DNA from: Clostridia bacterium
GTDB lineage: Bacteria; Bacillota; Clostridia; Christensenellales; UBA1242
NCBI GenBank assembly: GCA_017456465.1
Contig: JAFTJJ010000054.1
Span: 1-20,368, forward strand
Length of the DNA: 20,368 nt
Direction: 5' to 3'
Shown: piece by piece, positions 15,139 to 20,368 of the stretch
How positions within the stretch are numbered: the first letter of the stretch is position 1
Layout: the number at the start of each line of letters is the position of its first letter
Program-made: the position numbers and the translations under genes
Notes under the pieces: model-generated
What the model saw: only the letters and a program-made list of their open reading frames with translations
Databases searched by the model: none
What the model was told of the DNA's origin: nothing

Positions 15139-16565
15139 GATTTCTTCACCCCGCTCACAATAATATTTGATCCCTTGTTTTCCTTGACCACATCAAACAA
15201 AGTGATGTTGTTTTTCTTTGCAATAAGTTCAATGGTTTTTGACAAACAAAATCCACCTTGACATCTTCCCATGCCAGTTCTGGTTCGCCTCTTGATTCCA
15301 TCCACACTCACCACTCGAAGCGGACGAGAAAGCGCATCCACAATTTCGCCCTCGCTGATGCCCTCGCACTTGCACACAATTTTCCCATAAAGCGGGTTTC
15401 GCGCAATAAGCTCATTTTTCTTGCTCACGGGCAAACTTGACAAAGCAACATATGGTTTAATTTTCTTTGCAGCAGGAATTTTCGTGTCAAGCCCCAAAAG
15501 ATTCAAAACATAAAGAGCAATCGCAGGCGCTGCTGAAAGCCCAGGAGAACAAATCCCTGCAATGTTGATTACATTTGGCATTTCCCTGCTCTTTTCAATA
15601 ACAAAATCATCACCAACAACAGTTCTGATTCCAGAAAAAATTCGAATTGTTTTTTTGAAATTAATCGATGGAATCATGTTTGATGCCTGAGAGCGAACAA
15701 ATGAAAGACCCTCAGCCGTTGTCTTTGTGATGTCATCAGACAATTGACTGCTTGGGCCAACAAGAATGTTCCCATCCACAGTTGGTGTCACAAGCACACC
15801 TTTCCCAGCCTTGCTTGGAAGAGGAAACACAGTTGATGGCACAAGGTTCTTTTCTGTGCTGTCAAGCACAAAATATTCTCCCCGCCTGAACTCAAGTTCA
15901 TAAATTTCCGAACCAATCATGTTCGCGATTTCGTTGTAGCCAGCCCCCGAACTGTTAATAATATACTTCGTTTTAATTTCATCAAACCCATCAGAGATTG
16001 TGAAGATATCTCCGTGTTTCTTTATCCTTTTTGCATCAAACCCGAGAACAACTCTTCCGCCATTGACAATCCCCTCTTCAGCAAGACAAATTGTAAACAT
16101 GTATGGACTGATCACATATGCATTTTCAGCAAATAAGGCATATTTAATTTCTGGGTTCAGCATCGGCAACTTGGCTTTCAGTTCGCTTCCACTCAACAAA
16201 TGGAGACCATCAACCCCATTCGTTTTCCCTCTTGCCAAAAGCTCCTCGAGTTTTTCCTTGTCATTTCCAACAACATAAGCACCTGTTTTTTTGATAGACA
16301 GCCCCAGCCGCTTGGCCTCGAGTGGATACATTTTGTTTCCAAGCACATTCAACTTTGCCTTGAGCGTTCCAGGCTTTGCATCAAATCCAGCATGAACAAG
16401 CCCACTGTTTGCTTTTGCCGCGCCAGTCCCAACATCCAATGCTTTGTCAATCATACAAACACTTTTGCCAGACCTTGCAAGCGCACTGAAAATTGATGAG
16501 CCCACAATTCCAGCTCCAACTATAACATAATCAAACATATCATTATTGTTTGTATTTTTCATCAT
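15135..16565 (-). CDS. GlpA-like FAD-dependent oxidoreductase with C-terminal [2Fe-2S] (BFD-like) domain
   Basis: A 476-residue DAO-family flavoprotein, probably an anaerobic-type glycerol-3-phosphate dehydrogenase that makes dihydroxyacetone phosphate. The FAD motif DYVIVGAGIVGSS is at 12-24, with a Glu/Asp-rich strand end at MIDKA. The C-terminal BFD-like domain has Cys398, Cys400, Cys435 and Cys440 (CKC...GRCQGGFC), a [2Fe-2S] ligand set as in GlpA. The related L-2-hydroxyglutarate oxidase (LhgO) is the main alternative; the neighbouring glpK favours glycerol 3-phosphate. The ATG at 16565 is chosen because it is 6 nt after a near-perfect promoter; a longer reading frame to 16604 would place the start inside the promoter. 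A shorter start at 16538 (467 residues) is possible. No Shine-Dalgarno sequence precedes any of these ATGs. Confidence 0.88.
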   Translation of the reverse strand: MMKNTNNNDMFDYVIVGAGIVGSSIFSALARSGKSVCMIDKALDVGTGAAKANSGLVHAGFDAKPGTLKAKLNVLGNKMYPLEAKRLGLSIKKTGAYVVGNDKEKLEELLARGKTNGVDGLHLLSGSELKAKLPMLNPEIKYALFAENAYVISPYMFTICLAEEGIVNGGRVVLGFDAKRIKKHGDIFTISDGFDEIKTKYIINSSGAGYNEIANMIGSEIYELEFRRGEYFVLDSTEKNLVPSTVFPLPSKAGKGVLVTPTVDGNILVGPSSQLSDDITKTTAEGLSFVRSQASNMIPSINFKKTIRIFSGIRTVVGDDFVIEKSREMPNVINIAGICSPGLSAAPAIALYVLNLLGLDTKIPAAKKIKPYVALSSLPVSKKNELIARNPLYGKIVCKCEGISEGEIVDALSRPLRVVSVDGIKRRTRTGMGRCQGGFCLSKTIELIAKKNNITLFDVVKENKGSNIIVSGVKKS

Positions 16566-16571
16566 AATTAA

Positions 16572-16600
16572 AGTATATGTTTTTGAAAAAAACCTGTCAA
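16572..16600 (-). promoter_or_regulatory. Near-perfect promoter of the GlpA-like operon, leaderless layout
   Basis: Minus-strand TTGACA (16600-16595), 17-bp spacer, TATACT (16577-16572), then 6 nt (TTAATT) to the ATG at 16565. The expected transcription start is at the ATG. Confidence 0.78.
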
Positions 16601-16624
16601 ACAAATTTACTTAAATTAGTTTGT
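16601..16624. promoter_or_regulatory. Operator-like palindrome between the divergent glpA-like and glpK promoters
   Basis: A 24-bp imperfect inverted repeat, ACAAA-N14-TTTGT, with 9 of 12 positions symmetric. It begins one base after the -35 of the GlpA-like promoter and overlaps the -35 of the glpK promoter, a fitting site for a regulator controlling both. The regulator is unknown; the small XRE protein beyond glpK is one candidate. Confidence 0.4.
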
Positions 16625-16650
16625 TATTTTGCTGAAAATTATGTTACAAT
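16621..16650 (+). promoter_or_regulatory. Promoter of glpK
   Basis: An extended -10, TGTTACAAT (16642-16650), with a weak -35 TTGTTA (16621-16626) at 18 bp. The leader is about 22 nt and carries GGAG (16668-16671) before the ATG at 16679. Confidence 0.5.
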
Positions 16651-16678
16651 TAAAACATAAAGATTTTGGAGAAACAAA

Positions 16679-18139
16679 ATGAAAAGATACATCATTGGGC
16701 TTGATGCAGGAACAACAAGCGTGAGAAGCGTTGTCTATGACTTGAAAACTCACAAAATTGTTGCACTGAAACGAGCAAAAATCAGACAATATTACCCACA
16801 CAAAGGCTGGGTTGAACAAGACGCAGAAGAAATCTTTTTCATGCTCAAAAACACTCTTGAAGATGTGATTTCTGAAATGGACAGACCACTGGATGAATAT
16901 GTCGGCATTGGACTGACCAATCAACGAGAAACTGTTGTTGCTTTCAATAAAGAATCTTTGAAACCATCACACAAGGCAATCGTTTGGCAAGACAGACGAA
17001 CCAATGACTTTGTTGACGCAATCCCTCAAAAAATCAAAACCAAAATCAAAGAAAAAACAGGACTTATTCCTGATGCTTACTTTTCTGCAAGCAAAATGAA
17101 GTGGATCAAAGACAATGTAAAACGTGCTTCAGATCTTGACGCATCTAAAAAACTTTGGATCGGAACTCTTGACAGTTATCTTGCTTGCAAATTCACGGGC
17201 AATTTCGTAACAGACACCACAAATGCATCAAGAACAATGCTTTTCAACATTCACACAATGGACTGGGATGATGAACTTTTGAAATACTTTGGTATTTCAA
17301 GAAACAACCTTCCAAAAGTTGTTTCAAACAGTGAATTCATTGGCGAAGTCAAAGACATTGGACTCCCACTGCTTTCAATCATTGGAGACCAACAATCAAG
17401 TCTTGTTGGAAATGGCTGTCTCTCTCCTGGAATGGCAAAAAACACCTATGGCACTGGTTGCTTCATCATGCTCAACACTGGTTCAAAACCTGTTTCATCT
17501 CCAAAAATCCTAACAACCATTGGTTACACCATTGGACACCAAACAACTTATGCTCTTGAGGGCAGTGTCTTCAGCGCTTGCTCTGCCCTCAATTGGACAA
17601 AACAAAATCTGGACATTGCCGAGGATTTTGAATCCTTGGACAAAAAAATGAAAGCTCTCGGCGACACAAGCGGTGTTTATTTCGTCCCAGCATTCACTGG
17701 ACTTGGTGCACCTTATTGGGACTCTTCAGCAGAAGCTCTTATCACAGGCATGACTTTCGACACGAACAAATACACCATCATGCGCGCTGTTTATGAAAGC
17801 ATGGCATACAACACAAAAGCAATAATCGATGAAATGACAAAATCCAATCACATTTCACTCAGCGAACTCAGAATCGATGGCGGCGGAAGCAATTCAAAAT
17901 TTCTTGCTGAATTCCAAGCAAACATGCTTGAAAAAAATGTTCTAACTGGTGACTCAAGTGAAGCAACCGTGCTTGGCTGCATCTATCTCGCTGGTCTTGC
18001 TGCAGGTGTTCTTGACAGAGAAAAAATCACAAAACTAACATCGCCAACAAAATGTTATTCCCCAGCAATGGACAAATCAACCATAAACACACTATATTCT
18101 GGCTGGCTAAAAGCAATAAAAAAATCAACGAACCAATAA
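16679..18139 (+). CDS. glpK: Glycerol kinase
   Basis: A 486-residue FGGY-family kinase that phosphorylates glycerol to sn-glycerol 3-phosphate with ATP. GLDAGTTSVRS (7-17) is the phosphate loop. The glycerol-binding residues expected from the Escherichia coli enzyme are visible: Arg83 and Glu84 in TNQRET, Tyr134, Asp237 and Gln238 in GDQQ. YPHKGWVEQD, IVWQDRRT, NTYGTGCF, GLGAPYWD and RIDGGGSNSKF are typical of glycerol kinases rather than other FGGY kinases. The loop just before GDQQ is short and lacks the histidine-containing segment that HPr phosphorylates in PTS-regulated Firmicutes enzymes, so that control is probably absent. It diverges from the GlpA-like operon, which would use its product. 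Start: GGAG 8 nt upstream of ATG. Confidence 0.96.
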   Translation: MKRYIIGLDAGTTSVRSVVYDLKTHKIVALKRAKIRQYYPHKGWVEQDAEEIFFMLKNTLEDVISEMDRPLDEYVGIGLTNQRETVVAFNKESLKPSHKAIVWQDRRTNDFVDAIPQKIKTKIKEKTGLIPDAYFSASKMKWIKDNVKRASDLDASKKLWIGTLDSYLACKFTGNFVTDTTNASRTMLFNIHTMDWDDELLKYFGISRNNLPKVVSNSEFIGEVKDIGLPLLSIIGDQQSSLVGNGCLSPGMAKNTYGTGCFIMLNTGSKPVSSPKILTTIGYTIGHQTTYALEGSVFSACSALNWTKQNLDIAEDFESLDKKMKALGDTSGVYFVPAFTGLGAPYWDSSAEALITGMTFDTNKYTIMRAVYESMAYNTKAIIDEMTKSNHISLSELRIDGGGSNSKFLAEFQANMLEKNVLTGDSSEATVLGCIYLAGLAAGVLDREKITKLTSPTKCYSPAMDKSTINTLYSGWLKAIKKSTNQ

Positions 18140-18141
18140 CG

Positions 18142-18178
18142 AAAAAAGACTAGGAACATTATCCTAGTCTTTTGTTTT
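18142..18178. terminator. Bidirectional terminator between glpK and the XRE regulator
   Basis: A perfect 12-bp stem (18144-18155 with 18162-18173) and 6-nt loop ACATTA. It is flanked by a T-rich run for glpK (18170-18179) and by an A-run that becomes a U-run for the minus-strand XRE transcript. It begins 2-5 nt after the glpK stop codon. Confidence 0.92.
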
Positions 18179-18189
18179 TATTATTCATT

Positions 18190-18399
18190 TTAATCTTCAA
18201 GCCCAAGAATATAGTCCACACTGACTTTAAACATCTCAGCAAGAAAAATAAGAGTCTGAAAATCAGGTTCAACAACGCCACTTTCCCATCTTGAAATTGT
18301 GGCTCCTGTCACATTCAAGACTTTCGCAAGCATTTCTTGATTCATTCCCTTTTCGGCTCTGAGTTCTTTAAGTATTTTTCCGAATTTGCACTTTCTCAT
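18190..18399 (-). CDS. Small XRE/Cro-type helix-turn-helix regulator
   Basis: A 69-residue protein that is essentially one HTH_3 domain: KILKELRAEKGMNQEMLAKVL, then VTGATISRWESG as turn plus recognition helix (about 31-42), and a final pair of helices ending in VDYILGLED. This is the size and layout of stand-alone Cro/cI-like repressors of Firmicutes. It has no partner toxin or phage gene nearby. It converges on glpK and shares its terminator. A perfect TATAAT ends 6 nt before the ATG and there is no Shine-Dalgarno sequence, which suggests leaderless translation. The target is unknown; autoregulation and control of the neighbouring glp genes are both possible. Confidence 0.92.
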   Translation of the reverse strand: MRKCKFGKILKELRAEKGMNQEMLAKVLNVTGATISRWESGVVEPDFQTLIFLAEMFKVSVDYILGLED

Positions 18400-18405
18400 A
18401 CTTGA

Positions 18406-18411
18406 ATTATA
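18406..18411 (-). promoter_or_regulatory. -10 box of the XRE regulator gene, leaderless layout
   Basis: Minus-strand TATAAT (18411-18406) is a perfect -10 located 6 nt before the ATG at 18399. The -35 region 17-18 bp upstream is poor, so the promoter may be weak or need help. Confidence 0.55.
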
Positions 18412-18455
18412 TACACATTCAAAAAAATAAACTCAGACTTTACAATATGCGTAAG

Positions 18456-18474
18456 CGAAATTTGTCGAAATTTG
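18456..18474. repeat. Tandem 9-bp repeat CGAAATTTG upstream of the XRE gene
   Basis: CGAAATTTG at 18456-18464 and again at 18466-18474, separated by one base, so the copies are one DNA turn apart. They are bracketed by inverted GCGT (18449-18452) and ACGC (18482-18485). The spacing fits a dimeric or tandem protein-binding site about 60-75 bp upstream of the XRE start codon. Confidence 0.45.
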
Positions 18475-18496
18475 AAATGTCACGCAAAAACTCATA

Positions 18497-18528
18497 AAAA
18501 AACCACGGATATTTAACCGTGGTTTTTT
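18497..18528. terminator. Terminator of the YhhN-family gene (works in both directions by sequence)
   Basis: A 12-bp stem (18497-18508 with 18517-18528) containing CCACGG/CCGTGG and an 8-nt loop, with T-runs on both sides. It begins 7 nt after the stop codon of the membrane protein gene on the minus strand. Confidence 0.9.
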
Positions 18529-18535
18529 GCTTTTG

Positions 18536-19228
18536 TTAAATCAAAAACAAACTTGCGGCAATCATAATTTGACCCAAATAATATGGAACATGATTGAGCC
18601 ATGTGAGGAGTTTGCTGTCCTGCTTTCCACCAAAGTATTGTGTTGAAAGCACAAGGTCTGACACCAAAATGAGCGTAATGCCTGCTGCAAACACCCAAAG
18701 ATTTGGAACATAACAAGCAAGAACAATTGAATATGCTGACATAAATGTCAAAATGAGGGTATATGCAAGTGTTTGATAAAAGAATTTACCAAAATTCAAT
18801 TTCAATGGCTTGCTCGAAAGCATGATCAAAAGTGTAGCAATCAATGAAATTCCAAGAGCAATGATCAAAATGTGACCAGACTTTCCAACGCCGACTGCGA
18901 GAAATGAACTTGCCACGAAATAAAAAATATGACCAATTCCAAAACTGAGCATTCCCGCGTTGAGATAAATGTTTTCATGCTCCTTGTACACCACTTTGTT
19001 GTCAAGCACAATATCACCAATCAGTCCACACACAAGCCCAAGCATCACAAAAAGCGAATATGTGTCAAATCCACCCCACATGATTCCCACAGCTCCAAGC
19101 AAAATGAATGAAAATGATGCAAGACTTTTGGTCACAATTCCATAAGCCCCACCAACTGTTGTTCTCACAATCAAAAATAAAATTGTGAAAAGCAAACTCG
19201 CTCCGCCGAGCACATAACAATAAATCAT
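18536..19228 (-). CDS. YhhN/lysoplasmalogenase-family membrane protein
   Basis: A 230-residue protein that is hydrophobic throughout, with about eight predicted membrane helices and almost no soluble part. Family features are GLIGDIVLD near residue 69-76 (Asp72), the GIGHIFY segment around 97, and LVSDLVLS near 190, the two Asp-containing motifs typical of the YhhN family. Characterised members hydrolyse the vinyl-ether bond of lysoplasmalogens, giving an aldehyde and a glycerophospho head group; this would fit an anaerobe that makes plasmalogens, but the reaction is inferred from family membership. Start: AAAGGAGG 10 nt before ATG. It follows the thioesterase gene by 28 nt and ends at a strong terminator, so the two form a small operon. 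Confidence 0.85.
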   Translation of the reverse strand: MIYCYVLGGASLLFTILFLIVRTTVGGAYGIVTKSLASFSFILLGAVGIMWGGFDTYSLFVMLGLVCGLIGDIVLDNKVVYKEHENIYLNAGMLSFGIGHIFYFVASSFLAVGVGKSGHILIIALGISLIATLLIMLSSKPLKLNFGKFFYQTLAYTLILTFMSAYSIVLACYVPNLWVFAAGITLILVSDLVLSTQYFGGKQDSKLLTWLNHVPYYLGQIMIAASLFLI

Positions 19229-19256
19229 AAAAATAAATCCTCCTTTCTTTTATTTT

Positions 19257-19793
19257 TTATTTATTGCATAATTTTTCCAATGCTTCATCATTGTAAAGAT
19301 TGACATAAATTGGCATTTCCATGTCTTCATGATACCAGTCATCATCACCAAAACCATCTGAAATTTTGTCAATTGTCATTTTGAAATATGTCGCCTCACC
19401 AGTTGCCACAAGTTCTCCAGTTGCAGTTTCCAAGATTGCAACACCTTTAAAGATCCTTGAATTATTCATTGTGAGTTTTGCAAAACAATGCAGATCCACC
19501 CCAAGTGGTGTTGGCTTCACATATCGAATTTTAAGTTCGCCAGTCACACCCCAAATGTCAGGCGCACCAATTTGTACGGCTCGTCCAACGGTTTCGTCAA
19601 TAATTGCAGAAATCATTCCACCGTGCATACGCCCTGGATAAGATTGGTGGTGGTCTTCCCCCCTAACTCGTCCCATCAACACATTGTTTTCACACTCAAA
19701 AAACTTTGTCTGAAGAGAAAATGGATTGTGTGTTCCACACACAACACATTCACGGCTCACATTCTGCACACAATTCACTTTCAATGTTTTCAT
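19257..19793 (-). CDS. PaaI-type hotdog-fold thioesterase with N-terminal CxxC
   Basis: A 178-residue acyl-CoA thioesterase candidate. The hotdog helix motif MHGGMISAIIDETVG (56-70) contains HGG and the Asp66/Glu67 pair expected for the active site. VTGELKIRYVKPTPLG and TGELVATGEATY match the family's central strands. Residues 16-19 are CVVC followed by GTHNPFSL, an N-terminal CxxC seen in a subgroup of Firmicutes proteins; with only two Cys, zinc binding would need a partner. A C-terminal acidic extension of about 30 residues follows the core. The ATG at 19793 is preceded by AAGGAAAG; an upstream in-frame ATG lacks a ribosome site. Substrate unknown. It is first in an operon with the YhhN-family gene. 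Confidence 0.87.
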   Translation of the reverse strand: MKTLKVNCVQNVSRECVVCGTHNPFSLQTKFFECENNVLMGRVRGEDHHQSYPGRMHGGMISAIIDETVGRAVQIGAPDIWGVTGELKIRYVKPTPLGVDLHCFAKLTMNNSRIFKGVAILETATGELVATGEATYFKMTIDKISDGFGDDDWYHEDMEMPIYVNLYNDEALEKLCNK

Positions 19794-19815
19794 ATACTTT
19801 CCTTTTTGTGATTTT

Positions 19816-19845
19816 AGTTTAATATGCAAAACATAAAGTTGTCAA
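19816..19845 (-). promoter_or_regulatory. Likely promoter of the thioesterase–YhhN operon
   Basis: A consensus TTGACA (19845-19840) is clear. The -10 is uncertain: TAAACT (19821-19816, 18-bp spacer) or TATTAA (15-bp spacer). Confidence 0.45.
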
Positions 19846-19862
19846 ATAAACATAGTTTATTT
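19844..19862. promoter_or_regulatory. Operator-like 19-bp palindrome between divergent promoters
   Basis: Perfect arms AAATAAAC (19844-19851) and GTTTATTT (19855-19862) around ATA. It fills the gap between the -35 boxes of the thioesterase operon and the P-loop kinase gene. A third AAATAAAC copy lies at 19871-19878 inside the kinase promoter spacer. Confidence 0.5.
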
Positions 19863-19863
19863 T

Positions 19864-19893
19864 CTTGACTAAAATAAACAAAAAATCATATTA
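19864..19893 (+). promoter_or_regulatory. Promoter of the P-loop kinase gene
   Basis: TTGACT (19864-19869), 18-bp spacer, TATTAT (19888-19893). The leader of about 28 nt carries AAAGGAG (19912-19918). Confidence 0.6.
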
Positions 19894-19927
19894 TAAACTT
19901 ATAAGAAAATACAAAGGAGATTCTGTC

Positions 19928-20368
19928 ATGAACAAAATTGTTGCTGTTGTTGGAATGTGCGGATCAGGCAAATCTGTTGCCGTCGAAGAATTTGAAAAAC
20001 GTGGATTCAAAAAAGTTTATTTTGGCGCTGCCACAATGAACATTCTCAAGGAAAGAAATCTTCCAGTAAATGAGGAAAACGAGCGCAAAGTCAGAGAAGA
20101 ACTCCGTGCGTCTGGAGACAAAGGGATTTATGCAAAAATCTTTCTTCCAGAAATTAAAAAACTGTTCAATGAAGGTTACAATATTGTTATTGAAAGCTTG
20201 TATTCATGGTCAGAATACAAACACATCAAAGAAGAGTTTGGCGATGCATTCAGTGTGCTTGCAATCATCACAAACACTCCATTGAGACGCATTCGCCTTG
20301 AATCAAGAGATGTGAGACCAATGACAAAAATTGAATCACTTTCTCGAGATTATGCTGAAATTGAAAAC
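19928..20368 (+). CDS. P-loop kinase, dephospho-CoA kinase/nucleotide kinase-like (5' part only)
   Basis: The first 147 residues are present and the frame is open at the right edge. The N-terminal Walker A motif GMCGSGKS is at residues 9-16, followed by VEEFEKRGFKKVYFG. A LRxxRLESRDVRP segment and RDYAEIE near the end look like the lid region of the CoaE/archaeal nucleotide kinase-like P-loop group (COG0237/COG1936-like), where RDxxE recurs. True CoaE has a different N-terminal LTGGIGSGKS signature, so this is more likely a related kinase of unassigned substrate. AAAGGAG is 9 nt upstream of the ATG. It diverges from the thioesterase operon across a palindromic intergenic region. Confidence 0.75.
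   Translation, partial: MNKIVAVVGMCGSGKSVAVEEFEKRGFKKVYFGAATMNILKERNLPVNEENERKVREELRASGDKGIYAKIFLPEIKKLFNEGYNIVIESLYSWSEYKHIKEEFGDAFSVLAIITNTPLRRIRLESRDVRPMTKIESLSRDYAEIEN

Noticed and set aside
14716..15261. A 181-codon plus-strand open frame
   Set aside because: Antisense to the FAD oxidoreductase and the end of the GlpA-like gene; no motif or start signal.
18190..18399. XRE protein as the antitoxin of a toxin-antitoxin pair or a phage remnant
   Set aside because: No small partner gene, integrase or other phage gene lies on either side; the neighbours are glpK and a membrane protein operon with their own terminators.
1..20368. tRNA genes, CRISPR arrays, insertion sequences or long terminal inverted repeats
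   Set aside because: No cloverleaf-like segment, regular direct-repeat array, transposase motif or matching terminal repeat was seen in the short intergenic gaps.

Overview
This is 20.4 kb of a low-GC bacterial chromosome that uses the standard genetic code (TGA is a stop codon for several genes). The gene content fits an uncultured Bacillota/Clostridia-like organism. Supporting signs are AAAGGAG-type ribosome binding sites, lipobox lipoproteins, a WalJ/YycJ hydrolase, a glycerol kinase next to a GlpA-like/FAD-oxidoreductase/DUF1667 operon, and the order glmU-like – pth – mfd – foldase lipoprotein, which echoes the glmU–prs–pth–mfd order of Firmicutes. I see no tRNA, rRNA, CRISPR array, transposon or phage gene. 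Coding density is very high and no gap exceeds about 140 bp.

Layout. From 1 to 16565 every gene lies on the minus strand. In transcription order, starting at the right, these are four sets. (i) A GlpA-like FAD oxidoreductase with a [2Fe-2S] tail, an FAD/NAD(P) oxidoreductase, a DUF1667 four-cysteine protein and a diaminopentanoate-dehydrogenase-like enzyme; the first three overlap and the fourth follows after 28 nt. (ii) A lipoprotein M1 metallopeptidase, followed by a walJ-like metallo-beta-lactamase protein, a CPBP membrane protease, a cytosolic M14 peptidase and tadA. (iii) A degenerate GlmU-like protein, pth and mfd. (iv) A large parvulin-type foldase lipoprotein with its own promoter and terminator, then the 5' part of a membrane protein that runs off the left edge. 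On the right, glpK (plus strand) diverges from the GlpA-like operon and shares a bidirectional terminator with a small XRE regulator. A PaaI-type thioesterase and a YhhN/lysoplasmalogenase-family membrane protein follow on the minus strand. The 5' part of a P-loop kinase on the plus strand runs off the right edge.

How the genes may work together. glpK and the GlpA-like operon make a glycerol → glycerol-3-phosphate → dihydroxyacetone-phosphate module that feeds electrons into FAD and Fe-S carriers. The central minus block combines cell-wall/envelope functions (walJ-like, M14, CPBP, M1, foldase) with housekeeping (tadA, pth, mfd).

The most interesting signal is regulatory. Three minus-strand genes (membrane protein, GlmU-like, GlpA-like) have the same unusual layout: TTGACA, a 17-bp spacer, a -10 box, exactly 6 nt, then ATG, with no Shine-Dalgarno sequence. 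A fourth gene (XRE) has a perfect TATAAT exactly 6 nt before ATG but a poor -35. This predicts leaderless mRNAs alongside ordinary Shine-Dalgarno genes. Other items of note are a GlmU paralogue that has lost its catalytic signatures but sits at the usual glmU position, operator-like palindromes between two divergent promoter pairs, and a ribosome binding site buried in a hairpin ahead of the M1 peptidase.
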